16,532 nt of DNA. Source: Verrucomicrobiota bacterium (GTDB taxonomy: Bacteria > Verrucomicrobiota > Verrucomicrobiia > Opitutales > Opitutaceae). The position numbers were made by a program, and so were the translations under genes. Under the pieces are notes generated by a model. The model did not search any database and had not been told where the DNA came from. It saw nothing but the letters and a program-made list of their open reading frames with translations. The stretch is taken from contig JAEXPQ010000251.1 of assembly GCA_023446735.1 (NCBI GenBank), positions 1 through 16,532 on the forward strand. Direction: 5' to 3'. Shown here in pieces: positions 1-7,792 of this stretch (position 1 is the first letter of the stretch; each line of letters opens with the position of its first letter).

Positions 1-1
1 G

Positions 2-100
2 GACGAGGCCGACTTCGAGCTCGGCCGGGGCGCCGAGCTGGCGGCGGCGTGGCCGCGGTGGGCCGGGGCGATCGCGGCGCTCACGCGCGCCGGGGCGTGA
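2..100 (+). CDS. C-terminal end of an unidentified protein (partial)
   Basis: A frame open from the window edge to a TGA at 98-100 encodes the last 32 residues of a protein, starting DEADFELGRG and ending LTRAGA. The composition (acidic start, then alanine- and tryptophan-containing helix-like tail) fits a soluble protein C-terminus. It lies on the same strand as pdxH and ends 48 bases before the pdxH start, so the two could be cotranscribed. Too little is present to name a family; the reading frame is chosen because it has no stop from the edge and ends at a sensible distance from the next gene. Confidence 0.45.
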   Translation, partial: DEADFELGRGAELAAAWPRWAGAIAALTRAGA

Positions 101-148
101 GGATTTTGCGTTCGCGCGGCCGGTTGTGCCGTTGCAGAAAGCACCACG

Positions 149-883
149 ATGTCCGCCCAGCGACCCAAACTGCTCTCGTACCTGCTCGGCGTGCCCGGCG
201 CGTTGCAGGTCTGGAAGGTTTTCTCGCACTCGCGCGCGCGTCTCAACCTCGCGGACATGCGGCGCGACTACGCGCTGGCCGGGTTGGCCGAGGGCGACGC
301 GCCCGCCGGCGACCCGTGGCCGCTCTGGGACCGCTGGTTCGAGGAGGCGGTGCGGGGCGGTATCCGCGAGCCGAACGCGATGGTCGTCGCCACCGCGGAC
401 GGCGCGGGGCGGCCGTCGTCGCGGCTGGTGCTGCTCAAGGGCGCCGATGCGCGCGGCTTCGTCTTTTTCACCAACTACGAGAGCCGCAAGGGCGCCGAGC
501 TCGCGGCCAATCCGCACGCTTCGCTCCTGTTCCCGTGGCACGACCTCGAGCGGCAGGTGATCGTCAACGGCGCGGTCGAGAAGGTCTCGGCCGCCGAAAC
601 GGAGGCGTATTTCCACTCGCGGCCACTGGGAAGCCAGGTCGGCGCGTGGGCCTCGGCCCAGAGCAGCGTGCTCGCGGGGCGCGAGGAACTGGAGCGGCGC
701 GTGGCGGCGCGCATGGCGGAGTTCCAGGGCAAGGTCGTTCCGGTGCCGCCGTATTGGGGCGGCTATCGCGTGGTGCCGGCGGCGATCGAGTTTTGGCAGG
801 GCCGGCCGAGCCGGTTGCACGACCGGTTGCGCTACACGCGGGGGGCCGACGGCACGTGGGGCCGCGAGCGGTTGTCGCCTTGA
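149..883 (+). CDS. pdxH: Pyridoxamine/pyridoxine 5'-phosphate oxidase
   Basis: This 244-residue protein is PdxH, the cytoplasmic FMN-dependent oxidase that converts pyridoxamine or pyridoxine 5'-phosphate to pyridoxal 5'-phosphate using O2. The diagnostic segments are in the expected order: R92-L-V-L-L-K97 and FFTN 106-109 with SRK 112-114 (FMN phosphate and ring contacts), FPWHDLERQV 128-137, YFHSRP 154-159 and S162 (PLP phosphate site), Q171-S172, EFWQG 214-218 and RLHDR 222-226, ending in the family's terminal ERLSP. E. coli PdxH has 218 residues. The extra length here is an N-terminal stretch of about 25 residues (KLLSYLLGVPGALQVWKVF), so the true start might be an internal one; Met37 at 257 would remove part of the usual LRRxY helix. 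No clear Shine-Dalgarno is seen before 149. Convergent with the PD40 gene. Confidence 0.96.
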   Translation: MSAQRPKLLSYLLGVPGALQVWKVFSHSRARLNLADMRRDYALAGLAEGDAPAGDPWPLWDRWFEEAVRGGIREPNAMVVATADGAGRPSSRLVLLKGADARGFVFFTNYESRKGAELAANPHASLLFPWHDLERQVIVNGAVEKVSAAETEAYFHSRPLGSQVGAWASAQSSVLAGREELERRVAARMAEFQGKVVPVPPYWGGYRVVPAAIEFWQGRPSRLHDRLRYTRGADGTWGRERLSP

Positions 884-929
884 AGGGACCGTGGCGGATC
901 GCTGCTGGTGCAGGTTCGTCGGTTGGGCT

Positions 930-2363
930 TCAGAGCACGTCCGAGTTGCTCACGAACGCGAAGCGGCGGCTGTCGGGCGCCCAGGAGTTCACGTTCATCG
1001 AGCCCTGCCCGCCGTAGACGTAGGCGAGCACGCGCGGCGTGCCGCCGTCGAGCGGGAGCGTGCGGAAGTACACGTGCTTGTAGAAGGGATGGTCCATCGG
1101 TTCGATCTCCGGGCCGTAGGTGATGAAGACGATGGATTTGCCGTCGGGCGCCACGTGCGGGAACCAGTTGTTGGTGTCGTCGAACGTGAGCTGCTCCGGA
1201 CCGGAGCCGTCGGGGCGCATGCGCCAGATCTGCATGCGGCCGGTGCGGGTGGAGTTGAAGTAGATCCAGCGGCCGTCGGGCGCGTACTCGCTGCCGTCGT
1301 CGAGCGCGCCGGGCGTGTTGGCCAGCCGCGCCTCGGGACCGCCGGCGGCGGGCACGCGGTAGAGGTTCATGGCGGGGCCGCAGCCGCCGCGACCGGCGGT
1401 GTAGATCAGGTATCGGCCGTCCGGAGACCAGCTGTGGAAGTAGGAGGGACCCTCGGGGGTGAGCAGCCGCGGCGCGCCGCCGGTCGCGGGCAGCGTGTAC
1501 ACGCGGGAGACATCGCCGCTGCTGATGCCGAGCAGCGCGCCGTCGAACGAGAGCGCGTGGTCGTTGTTGTTCTTCACCTGCTCGCCGGTGTCGACGAGCG
1601 CCATCGCGCGGCTGGCGAGGTCGAAGCGCCAGATGCGGCCGTTGCGGTTGCAGAGCAGCGCGGCGCCGTCGGGCGTCCAGTTCGGCGCCTGGAGCGAATC
1701 GGCCTCGTGGTGCACGATGCTCCGGTGGCCGGTGGTGGCGTCGATCAGCTCGAGCTCGCTGCCGATGTAGTCATGGTACGGCCGGAAGCCGGCCGGGGCG
1801 GGGCGCACGAGCCGGGTGTTGGAGAAACGGGCTTCGCCGTCGCCGGCCGTGAGGCCGAACACGACCTCCGGGCCGAACGTGAGCCCGCGGCAGGCGTGCC
1901 GGGTGAAGACCTCGCCGAACCGCGCGGCGGAGACGACCACCTCGCCGCCGTGTTGTTCCAGCTGAAGCATGTCGGCCGAGCAATCGGCGAGATGGATCTC
2001 CTCAAGCTCTCCGCCCATGGTACGGCGCACGCGAATCAGCGTGGCCCCGCCGGCTTGGCGCACGAGGGCGAGTGCGGGTGCGAACGGATCGAGACTGGCG
2101 CGCACGACGAGCCCTGCCGACGCACCGCCCGCGAGGGCGGTGCGGGCCGGCAGGATACAGCCGCCCCGCCGGCGTCGCCAGAGCAGCAGCCCGGAATCGC
2201 CGGCGCCACCGAGTGGGGCGGGCGACCGCAGCGCGAATTCCTGTCGGACGAGGTCGAACGCCGCCTCACCGGGTGCGGCGGCGAGGCCGAGAGCGGAGAC
2301 GTGGGCGAAGGGCGCGAGGCCGCAATTGACGGAGGCCGGGGCGGGAGGGGTGTCGGGGTGCAT
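930..2363 (-). CDS. LamG-like plus PD40 (TolB-type) beta-propeller protein
   Basis: A 477-residue protein with two parts. Residues about 10-190 look like a concanavalin/LamG-type beta sandwich (DUF1349-like run around AGLVVRASLDPFAPALALV, 83-101, and a closing FSNTRLVRP, 180-188). Residues about 195-477 carry six PD40/TolB-like propeller blades, each with a W/Y/F-x-PDG-type turn: NWTPDG 228-233, LSFDG 271-275, SWSPDGRYLIY 311-321, EYAPDGRWIYF 359-369, HVAPDGKSIVF 403-413, SWAPDSRRFAF 460-470. Such proteins are often called TolB-like or 'biopolymer transporter' in databases, but nothing ties this one to the Tol system. No signal peptide is evident at the chosen ATG (MHPDTPPAP), so it may be cytoplasmic or the start may be wrong; the frame is open upstream to a TAA about 75 bases away. 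It follows the permease gene but is separated from it by a terminator. Carbohydrate-linked function is a guess only. Confidence 0.85.
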   Translation of the reverse strand: MHPDTPPAPASVNCGLAPFAHVSALGLAAAPGEAAFDLVRQEFALRSPAPLGGAGDSGLLLWRRRRGGCILPARTALAGGASAGLVVRASLDPFAPALALVRQAGGATLIRVRRTMGGELEEIHLADCSADMLQLEQHGGEVVVSAARFGEVFTRHACRGLTFGPEVVFGLTAGDGEARFSNTRLVRPAPAGFRPYHDYIGSELELIDATTGHRSIVHHEADSLQAPNWTPDGAALLCNRNGRIWRFDLASRAMALVDTGEQVKNNNDHALSFDGALLGISSGDVSRVYTLPATGGAPRLLTPEGPSYFHSWSPDGRYLIYTAGRGGCGPAMNLYRVPAAGGPEARLANTPGALDDGSEYAPDGRWIYFNSTRTGRMQIWRMRPDGSGPEQLTFDDTNNWFPHVAPDGKSIVFITYGPEIEPMDHPFYKHVYFRTLPLDGGTPRVLAYVYGGQGSMNVNSWAPDSRRFAFVSNSDVL

Positions 2364-2484
2364 CGGGGATGCCGCACGAGTTCGCCCGCGGCCGAGCAGC
2401 TGCCAACGGCAAAACCGACAGCGCGTACCGGCGAAGCATTACCAGCCGGTCGCGTGCGACGGCGGCGAGGGCCGTGGCCGGCGC
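2364..2484 (-). promoter_or_regulatory. Leader region of the PD40 gene
   Basis: About 120 bases lie between the permease terminator and the PD40 start codon. Because the terminator should end the upstream transcript, a promoter for the PD40 gene is expected here. I see no convincing -35/-10 pair; the only A/T-rich patch is TGGTAATGC about 75 bases before the start, which could be an extended -10. No Shine-Dalgarno is seen before the ATG. Confidence 0.2.
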
Positions 2485-2517
2485 GAGAAACCAAAAGAGC
2501 GCACCGCGGTGCGCTCT
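2485..2517 (-). terminator. Rho-independent terminator after the AmpG-like permease
   Basis: Positions 2496-2517 form a perfect 22-base palindrome (11-base arm AGAGCGCACCG and its complement), giving a GC-rich stem. On the minus strand it is followed directly by TTTTGGTTTCTC, a U-rich tail. It starts 29 bases after the permease stop, the usual place for an intrinsic terminator. On the plus strand the tail is poor, so it should act mainly for the minus-strand gene. Confidence 0.8.
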
Positions 2518-2545
2518 GGAAAACCCGATGACCGTTGTGCCGCGC

Positions 2546-3904
2546 TCAGTGCCCGGCGGGGCCGCCCTGCACGTTGTCGTGGTCGGTGTGCGGGAACGGC
2601 GCAAACCACGCGAAGATGATCGGCGGGATCGAGAACACGAGCACCCACAGGAAGAAGTCCGGGTAGCTCTTGTCGGTGAAGAGGTAGAGGTACTTGCTCA
2701 GCGGGCCGGTGCACATCTTGGTGAACGCCATCACGCCGGTGGCGAAGGCGTAGTGCGTCATCTTGAACGGTCCGGGCGCGATCTGCTGCATCATGTAGAG
2801 CATGTGGCCGACCGACCCGAACCCGAAGCCGAACTTCTCGATCATCACCACCACCGAAACCAGCACCATGTTCTCCGGCATGGCGTGACTGAGGAAATAG
2901 TAGGTCACGTGCGGCACGTTGAGGGCGATCGCGAGGAAGATGAACGAGCGGCGCAGGGTGAACTTGGCCGAGAAGAAGCCGCCGAGCAGCGCGCCGGCGA
3001 GGAAACCGATCGTGCCGTAGGTGTTGTAGATGGTGCCGATCGCGATGTTGTCGAAACCGAGGCCACCGACGGCCCGCGCATCCATCAGGAACAGCGGGCC
3101 GAAGTTCTCGATGAAGCCCTCGCCGAAGCGGTAGATGAAGACGACCATCAGCATCAGCCAGATGCTCTTCTTCTGAAAGAACGAGATCCACGAGTCCTTC
3201 AGCGCCGTGAAGGCACCGGCCAGCCCGCCGCCGTGCATCGAGGACGGCTCGCCGTCGGGCAGGTGGCGCAGATGCCAGAAGCCCAGGCCGGCCATCACCA
3301 CCGCCAGTGCCGCCATGACGACCATCCACGCGTGGGCGTAGTCGTAACCGTAGCGTTGATGCATGATGCCGGTCATCATCACCAGCGGTCCGGAGGCGAG
3401 GATGCTGCCGGCGTTCCAGCAGATGCCCTGGATGCCGGTGAACTTCGCCTGCAGGCGCGGGGGGAGGGTGGTGAGGTACACGGCGTCCGCGGCGATGTCC
3501 TGCGTGCCGGAGGCGAAGCCCGTGATCCAGAAGAGCGCCAGCGAGAGGCGGAAGAATTCCGGCAACGGCAGGGTGAACGCCACTGCGCCGATGGTGAGCG
3601 CCATGAGGAACTGCATGCCGAGCACCCATTTCCGCTTCGAGAAGTAGGGTTCCATGAACGGCGCCCAGAGCGGCTTCAGCACCCAGGGCAGGTACATCAG
3701 GCCGGTGTAGAGCGCGATGTCCTCGTTGGTGATCCCCAGATTCTTGTACATGATCTTGGAGACCAGGCCCACGGTGGCGTTGGGCACGCCCATCGCCAGG
3801 TACAGCGTGGGCACCCAGAAGATGGGGCGTTTGCCGCCGACGACGGCGGAGAACATGCCGACGTTGGCCGGCTGGTCGGCGGGGGCGGGGGAGGCGGAGG
3901 ACAT
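2546..3904 (-). CDS. MFS transporter, AmpG-like (PAT family)
   Basis: A 452-residue inner-membrane permease with about 12 hydrophobic segments. The loop after the second segment, WVLKPLWAPFMEPYFSKRKW (74-93), is the K-P-L-W-x-P-xx-(D/E) motif A region seen in AmpG and acetyl-CoA-transporter-like MFS members, and FASGTQDIAADA (130-141) matches the AmpG-family T-Q-D-I-x-x-D-A motif. IYRFGEGFIENFGPLFLMD (257-275) resembles the start of the second half in bacterial PAT-family members. AmpG itself imports anhydromuropeptides; distant relatives often sit with sugar-use genes, so the substrate cannot be assigned. An upstream TTG at 4042 would add 46 low-complexity, arginine-rich residues; I chose the ATG at 3904 because the conserved protein begins soon after it. 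Divergent from the PPi-PEPCK-like gene; 292 bases separate the two starts. Confidence 0.85.
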   Translation of the reverse strand: MSSASPAPADQPANVGMFSAVVGGKRPIFWVPTLYLAMGVPNATVGLVSKIMYKNLGITNEDIALYTGLMYLPWVLKPLWAPFMEPYFSKRKWVLGMQFLMALTIGAVAFTLPLPEFFRLSLALFWITGFASGTQDIAADAVYLTTLPPRLQAKFTGIQGICWNAGSILASGPLVMMTGIMHQRYGYDYAHAWMVVMAALAVVMAGLGFWHLRHLPDGEPSSMHGGGLAGAFTALKDSWISFFQKKSIWLMLMVVFIYRFGEGFIENFGPLFLMDARAVGGLGFDNIAIGTIYNTYGTIGFLAGALLGGFFSAKFTLRRSFIFLAIALNVPHVTYYFLSHAMPENMVLVSVVVMIEKFGFGFGSVGHMLYMMQQIAPGPFKMTHYAFATGVMAFTKMCTGPLSKYLYLFTDKSYPDFFLWVLVFSIPPIIFAWFAPFPHTDHDNVQGGPAGH

Positions 3905-4196
3905 GAGAAAGCGGTTGTTCGGGGGAGGGCGGGGCGAAGCGGAAAGCCGACGTTGGGGCGCGGGCTCGCGGCGCTCAACCCGCTTTCCGCGGAACCGTTC
4001 TTCTTTCGTTAGAGCGGGGCTGGGTCGCCTGGCGCTGTTCAACGACGTCGCGATTCTTTCCGCTCATGGGGCCGCTAACGTTTTTGACACTTCCCTCTTC
4101 GCGCCGGAATCTTGCCACTCGCCAAAACCGGCCGGCGCCTCGCTGGTCGGCGCGGCGCCCAATCCGGCTCCCTTCTCCCGTTCCGCCACCTCCCGC
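3905..4196. promoter_or_regulatory. Divergent intergenic region between permease and PPi-PEPCK-like gene
   Basis: The 292 bases between the two divergent starts hold no supported gene; open frames through it are simple extensions of the two flanking genes. Part of it is less GC-rich (about 4050-4110), which suits promoters. The only recognisable element is TTGACA at 4084-4089 for the rightward gene (listed separately). No operator-like inverted repeat stood out. Confidence 0.5.
4084..4113 (+). promoter_or_regulatory. Possible sigma-70-type promoter for the PPi-PEPCK-like gene
   Basis: A perfect -35 hexamer TTGACA (4084-4089) is followed, after 18 bases, by AATCTT (4108-4113), which matches TATAAT at only three of six positions. 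It lies about 85 bases before the chosen ATG. The -35 match is good in otherwise GC-rich DNA, the -10 is poor, so this is a weak call. Confidence 0.28.
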
Positions 4197-7100
4197 ATGA
4201 ACGCCCTGCCGCCCTCCCTCGCCGCGATCGGCCTCGATCCGGCCTCCCAGGATTCCGCCAGCGAGCAAAAGCTCGTCCGCTACATCCAGCTCAAGCTGGC
4301 CGCCCTCGGCTTTTCCGTGCCGAGCGCCAGCGGCGACGATCCGGGCTTCCAGGAGATCGCGCAGGCGCTCCTCGCCAACCACCTCGAGAAGAACCGGCTG
4401 CTCAGCAGCTACCTCGCCCCGGCCGACCGCCGCATCCAGGACTGGCTCGAACGCTACCTCGAGAGCGCCATGCCGCCCGGCGTGCCCGTGCGCCTGCCCA
4501 GCCAGAGCTTCACGCTCGATCGTTGGGGCCTCGCGCGCCTGCTCTCGCTCCCGCCGGATCGCGACACCCACCTTTCCCCGATCCTCTCCAGCCACCGCTT
4601 GGCCAACGGCATTCTGCACAACCCGAAGGCCGACCGCCGCACCACCGCGGGCGTTTTCCACATCGCCGAGGGCGGCCTGCCGATCCCGGCCGACAAGCTC
4701 GCCGTGCCGCGCGAGGCCTTCGCCCGCCTCTTTGCCCTCGCGCTCCAGCCGCCGGAGGAGCTGATGCTGCTGCCGTTCACCGCCACACAGAAGACGCCCG
4801 CTCACACCTTCGTGTCGCTGCTGCTGCGTCCGGTCGTGGTGCCTGCCGTGGCCGGCGTCTCGCCGGAGAAGACGATGGAGATCCGCTTCTTCGCCCCGGG
4901 CAGCCTCGTGGCCAACCTCGATTTCGTCGAAAGCATCTTCGGCAACGCCGGCGATCCCGCTCTCCCGCGCAACGATGCCGGTCTTGATCCCGCCCATTGG
5001 ACCGGCCACACCGGCTGCGTCATCCTCGCACCGCATCTGATCCGGGCGAAGAAGATCGACCTCGGCCTGCCGGCCTGGGACCAGGCGACCGACCGCCAGC
5101 GCCGCGACGGCATGGCTTGGAAGACCCCCGACGAGCTCTACAACGGCGGCCAGGCCTTCAAGCTCTGCGCCCGAGACGAGAACGGCGTCATCGTCACCCT
5201 CATCGCCGACAACTACTTCGGCTACTGCAAGAAGGAGGTGAAGACCCAGATCAGCTACTCCGCCAACCTCCACGGCCTGGCCGAGGAGGAGCACGCCGGC
5301 GGCACCCTCGCGTTCCCCAGCTACGACCTCGGCGAGGACTACAAGTGGGACACGCACTTCCCGCACCCGCCGCGCACCATGGAGGACATGGCCGTCGTCC
5401 TCGGCCACAACGCCCGCTACTGCCCCGAGGGCCACGCCTTCGACAAGACCCACCCGCACATCGTCTACGTGCCGGGCGACTCCCGCTTCGATCTCGCCAC
5501 CCAGCGCGTGCTCTGGAACCGCGAGGGCAAGGAGCAGTCCCTCCGCCTCGCCCCCGGCGAGATCTACGTGTATCCGTGGGGCTATACCGTGCGCATGCAC
5601 AAGCCCGAGGCCGGCCGCGCCTGGCGCCTCGTCGGCACCATCGCCGACGGCCGCCTCTGCCACAAACCCTGCACCGTCTCCGGCGGCGGCAAGAGCGAGA
5701 TCTCCAAGTCCATCAGCGACGCCATCCTCTACGGCCCCGTCTTCGTCGCCGACTTCCAGAAGGACTTCGACGCGGTCGAGGCGATCCTGAAGAAGGACTA
5801 CTCCACGCGCTTCAAGCCCGAGTTCGCCAAGGCCACCCCGAGCCGCCCCATCCTCGGCGCCGCTCGCTCGCTCGGCTCCGTCATCAAGCTGCTCACGCCC
5901 AACGCCGTCGAGTACACCGACGAATTCAACAACTGGTTGCGCGCCCTCCCGCAGCACATCAAGGACCTCGTCTTCACCGTGAAGCGCTTCCACAAGGCCG
6001 AGTGGGGCGACAACTGGCGCAACCAGTTCGGCGTCGACATCATCAACGGCGTGCCCGGCAACGAGCTCAAGCTCGGCCGCCGCAAGCTGCTCTCCGCGTG
6101 CCTGCGCGTCGGCTACGCGGCTGACGGCTCCTGGCGCGTCTTCTCCCTGCGCAAGGACTTCCACCCTGCGCTCAAGATCCAGACCGAGGACGACATCACC
6201 GCCTCCATCGTCGTTCCCACGAAGGCCCTCACCGGCCTGCGCGCCGACCAGCCCGAGGGCTCCGTGAAGCTCGTCCGGAACTGCGAATACCGCCTCTTCC
6301 AGCGGCCCGACGACGCCGTCCACCGCGGCTACGACAAGCAGACCGAGCTGGACATGTCCGGCCCGCGCAACTTCTTCTCGAACTACGAGCCGCTCTCCCG
6401 CGCCCAGGCGTGGGAGCTTCTCAAGGACACCATCGGCTTCGAGAAGTTCACCGCGCCGATCCAGCAGCTCATCCGCTCGGTCGCCGAGCAGGGCGTCGCC
6501 TCGGCCTTCGTCTCGCCGCACCAGCCCCGCCTGGTCAACGGCAAGCCCTCCGCCAACCCGCGTTACCTCCAGGTGCGCCCCGACCTGCTCCAGCCGGCCG
6601 AGGTCTACCTGCGCACGACCACCATGCGCCTGGCCCGCCGCATCCCCGAGGGCCAGCCGCTGCACCTCCCGGTCTCGATCCTCCTGCCCGGCCGCCGCGC
6701 CAACGGCCCCGAGAAGGGCGTGCCTCCGCTCTGCTGCTACAGCCCGATCCACCACCTCGAGCTGCCCGAGTTCTTCGCCGACGTCATCACCAGCATGACC
6801 GGCAAGTCGCCCTCGACCACCGGCGCCGGCTCCGAGGGCGCGCTCACCAAGGGCCCGTTCAACGCCCTCTGCCCGATCACCGACCTCAACAACGCGTTCG
6901 TGGCGATGGCGCTGACCAACGCGAACCCCTTCGTCACCACCGCCGGCACCATCGGGCCGAACCGCCGCACCGACCACGACGTGTCGCTGCTCGTCCCCGA
7001 GGTCTTCGCCCGCATGAGCCCCGAGGAGCAGAACCCGGCCTGGCTCATCGAGAACCACTACCTCGAGCGCTGCGCCGACTTCGAGCACGACGGCCGCAAA

Positions 7101-7667
7101 CTCCCGGCCAGCCTCCTGGGTTGGCGCATCACGGAGCGGTTCGTCTCGGGCTTCTTCGGCCGCATCTTCACCAGCCCGCAGCTCGTGTTCACGCCCGACA
7201 TGCTCCGGCCCGAGCTGCAGGATGCCGCGGTCTATGCCCAAAGCCTGGAGACGATTCTCGTCACCATGCGCCGGGTGGCCGCGCAGTATTTCGAGGACGG
7301 CTCGATCGAGGGCGCCTGCCCGCCGTTGCGCGCCCTGCTCCACATCATGCGCGACGGCCAGTACGAGGGCCGCACGCTCGCCGATCCGGCCATCCGCGCG
7401 CTCTTCACCCGGGACGCCGTGCTCTCCAGCGACTGGTACCACGACCGGCTCACCCGCAAGCAACTTGCCGACGAGGCGATGTGGAAGCGGCACGTGACCT
7501 ACCTGAAGGCGTTCCTCGCCCGCGCCAGCCATCGCGACGAGGCGGAGCGCCTCGGGATCTCCAGCCGCCTGGACCGCGCCAACGAGACGCTCGCCCACAT
7601 CCGCAGCAAGGCCTACCTCGAGTCGCTCGGCGGCACCCTCGGTCTCGACCCGCTCTACCGCGGGTAG
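4197..7667 (+). CDS. PPi-type phosphoenolpyruvate carboxykinase (PPi-PEPCK) candidate, 1156 aa
   Basis: A soluble 1156-residue protein with no signal peptide or membrane segment. Its size (about 130 kDa, twice that of GTP- or ATP-PEPCK) and conserved blocks match my memory of the PPi-dependent PEPCK family known from Propionibacterium and Entamoeba, which interconverts oxaloacetate plus PPi with PEP, CO2 and Pi. Blocks seen: TGHTGC 269-274; NYFGYCKKEVKTQISY from 339 (lysine-rich, candidate metal/anion site); SGGGKS 495-500, a phosphate-loop-like stretch standing where PEPCKs have their kinase P-loop; and a long C-terminal lobe including TNANPFVTTAGTIGPNRR and a helical tail. Start: the ATG at 4197 follows a composition change and avoids a long proline/arginine-rich extension from an upstream in-frame start; no Shine-Dalgarno is seen. 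The gene has uniform high GC and strong third-position C/G, as expected of a native, well-expressed gene. PPi dependence is a family inference; catalytic residues were not mapped against a structure. Confidence 0.68.
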   Translation: MNALPPSLAAIGLDPASQDSASEQKLVRYIQLKLAALGFSVPSASGDDPGFQEIAQALLANHLEKNRLLSSYLAPADRRIQDWLERYLESAMPPGVPVRLPSQSFTLDRWGLARLLSLPPDRDTHLSPILSSHRLANGILHNPKADRRTTAGVFHIAEGGLPIPADKLAVPREAFARLFALALQPPEELMLLPFTATQKTPAHTFVSLLLRPVVVPAVAGVSPEKTMEIRFFAPGSLVANLDFVESIFGNAGDPALPRNDAGLDPAHWTGHTGCVILAPHLIRAKKIDLGLPAWDQATDRQRRDGMAWKTPDELYNGGQAFKLCARDENGVIVTLIADNYFGYCKKEVKTQISYSANLHGLAEEEHAGGTLAFPSYDLGEDYKWDTHFPHPPRTMEDMAVVLGHNARYCPEGHAFDKTHPHIVYVPGDSRFDLATQRVLWNREGKEQSLRLAPGEIYVYPWGYTVRMHKPEAGRAWRLVGTIADGRLCHKPCTVSGGGKSEISKSISDAILYGPVFVADFQKDFDAVEAILKKDYSTRFKPEFAKATPSRPILGAARSLGSVIKLLTPNAVEYTDEFNNWLRALPQHIKDLVFTVKRFHKAEWGDNWRNQFGVDIINGVPGNELKLGRRKLLSACLRVGYAADGSWRVFSLRKDFHPALKIQTEDDITASIVVPTKALTGLRADQPEGSVKLVRNCEYRLFQRPDDAVHRGYDKQTELDMSGPRNFFSNYEPLSRAQAWELLKDTIGFEKFTAPIQQLIRSVAEQGVASAFVSPHQPRLVNGKPSANPRYLQVRPDLLQPAEVYLRTTTMRLARRIPEGQPLHLPVSILLPGRRANGPEKGVPPLCCYSPIHHLELPEFFADVITSMTGKSPSTTGAGSEGALTKGPFNALCPITDLNNAFVAMALTNANPFVTTAGTIGPNRRTDHDVSLLVPEVFARMSPEEQNPAWLIENHYLERCADFEHDGRKLPASLLGWRITERFVSGFFGRIFTSPQLVFTPDMLRPELQDAAVYAQSLETILVTMRRVAAQYFEDGSIEGACPPLRALLHIMRDGQYEGRTLADPAIRALFTRDAVLSSDWYHDRLTRKQLADEAMWKRHVTYLKAFLARASHRDEAERLGISSRLDRANETLAHIRSKAYLESLGGTLGLDPLYRG

Positions 7668-7683
7668 GCGGCGCGGCGCCGCC
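7667..7683 (+). terminator. GC hairpin at the end of the PPi-PEPCK-like gene
   Basis: GGCGGC (7667-7672) and GCCGCC (7678-7683) form a 6-bp GC stem with a 5-base loop starting at the last base of the stop codon. No T-run follows, so it is only a terminator-like or mRNA-end-protecting hairpin. Confidence 0.3.
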
Positions 7684-7684
7684 C

Positions 7685-7712
7685 GGTTCAGGGTTCATGG
7701 TTCAGAGTTCAG
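7685..7712 (+). repeat. Heptamer tandem repeat, four units of GGTTCAG
   Basis: Four adjacent 7-base units (GGTTCAG, GGTTCAT, GGTTCAG, AGTTCAG) run without a gap just after the PPi-PEPCK-like gene, in noncoding DNA. It is opposed by the tract at 7758-7791 and the two flank a 7-bp stem (7714-7720 with 7737-7743). Confidence 0.85.
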
Positions 7713-7713
7713 G

Positions 7714-7743
7714 GGCGGAGTTGCTCTTTCCGGGAGCTCCGCC
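7714..7743. repeat. Inverted repeat between the two heptamer tracts
   Basis: GGCGGAG (7714-7720) is the exact complement of CTCCGCC (7737-7743) across a 16-base loop. It sits centrally between the opposed heptamer tracts, so 7685-7791 as a whole reads as an imperfect palindromic element. Confidence 0.6.
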
Positions 7744-7757
7744 CTCCGGCGTCAGCC

Positions 7758-7791
7758 ATTCCGCAATCCGAACTCCGAACTCCGCAATTCC
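7758..7791 (-). repeat. Heptamer tandem repeat in the opposite orientation (GAGTTCG)
   Basis: Read on the minus strand this tract gives AATTGCG, GAGTTCG, GAGTTCG, GATTGCG and a partial GAAT, again with a strict 7-base period and the GTTC core shared with the tract at 7685-7712. It ends one base before the ATG of the small protein, so it also forms that gene's 5' leader and leaves no room for a normal ribosome binding site. Confidence 0.8.
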
Positions 7792-7792
7792 C

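Noticed and set aside
891..4012. Plus-strand open frames of about 546 codons opposite the PD40 and permease genes
   Set aside because: Histidine/arginine/glutamate-rich shadow translations; the minus-strand genes have recognisable folds.
3905..4042. TTG start extending the permease by 46 residues
   Set aside because: The extension is arginine/proline-rich, non-hydrophobic and unlike MFS N-termini; the ATG at 3904 fits better.
3975..7598. A 1207-codon open frame on the minus strand opposite the PPi-PEPCK-like gene
   Set aside because: Its translation is a valine/glutamate/glycine/arginine-rich low-information string typical of the antisense of a high-GC gene; the plus-strand protein has clear conserved blocks.
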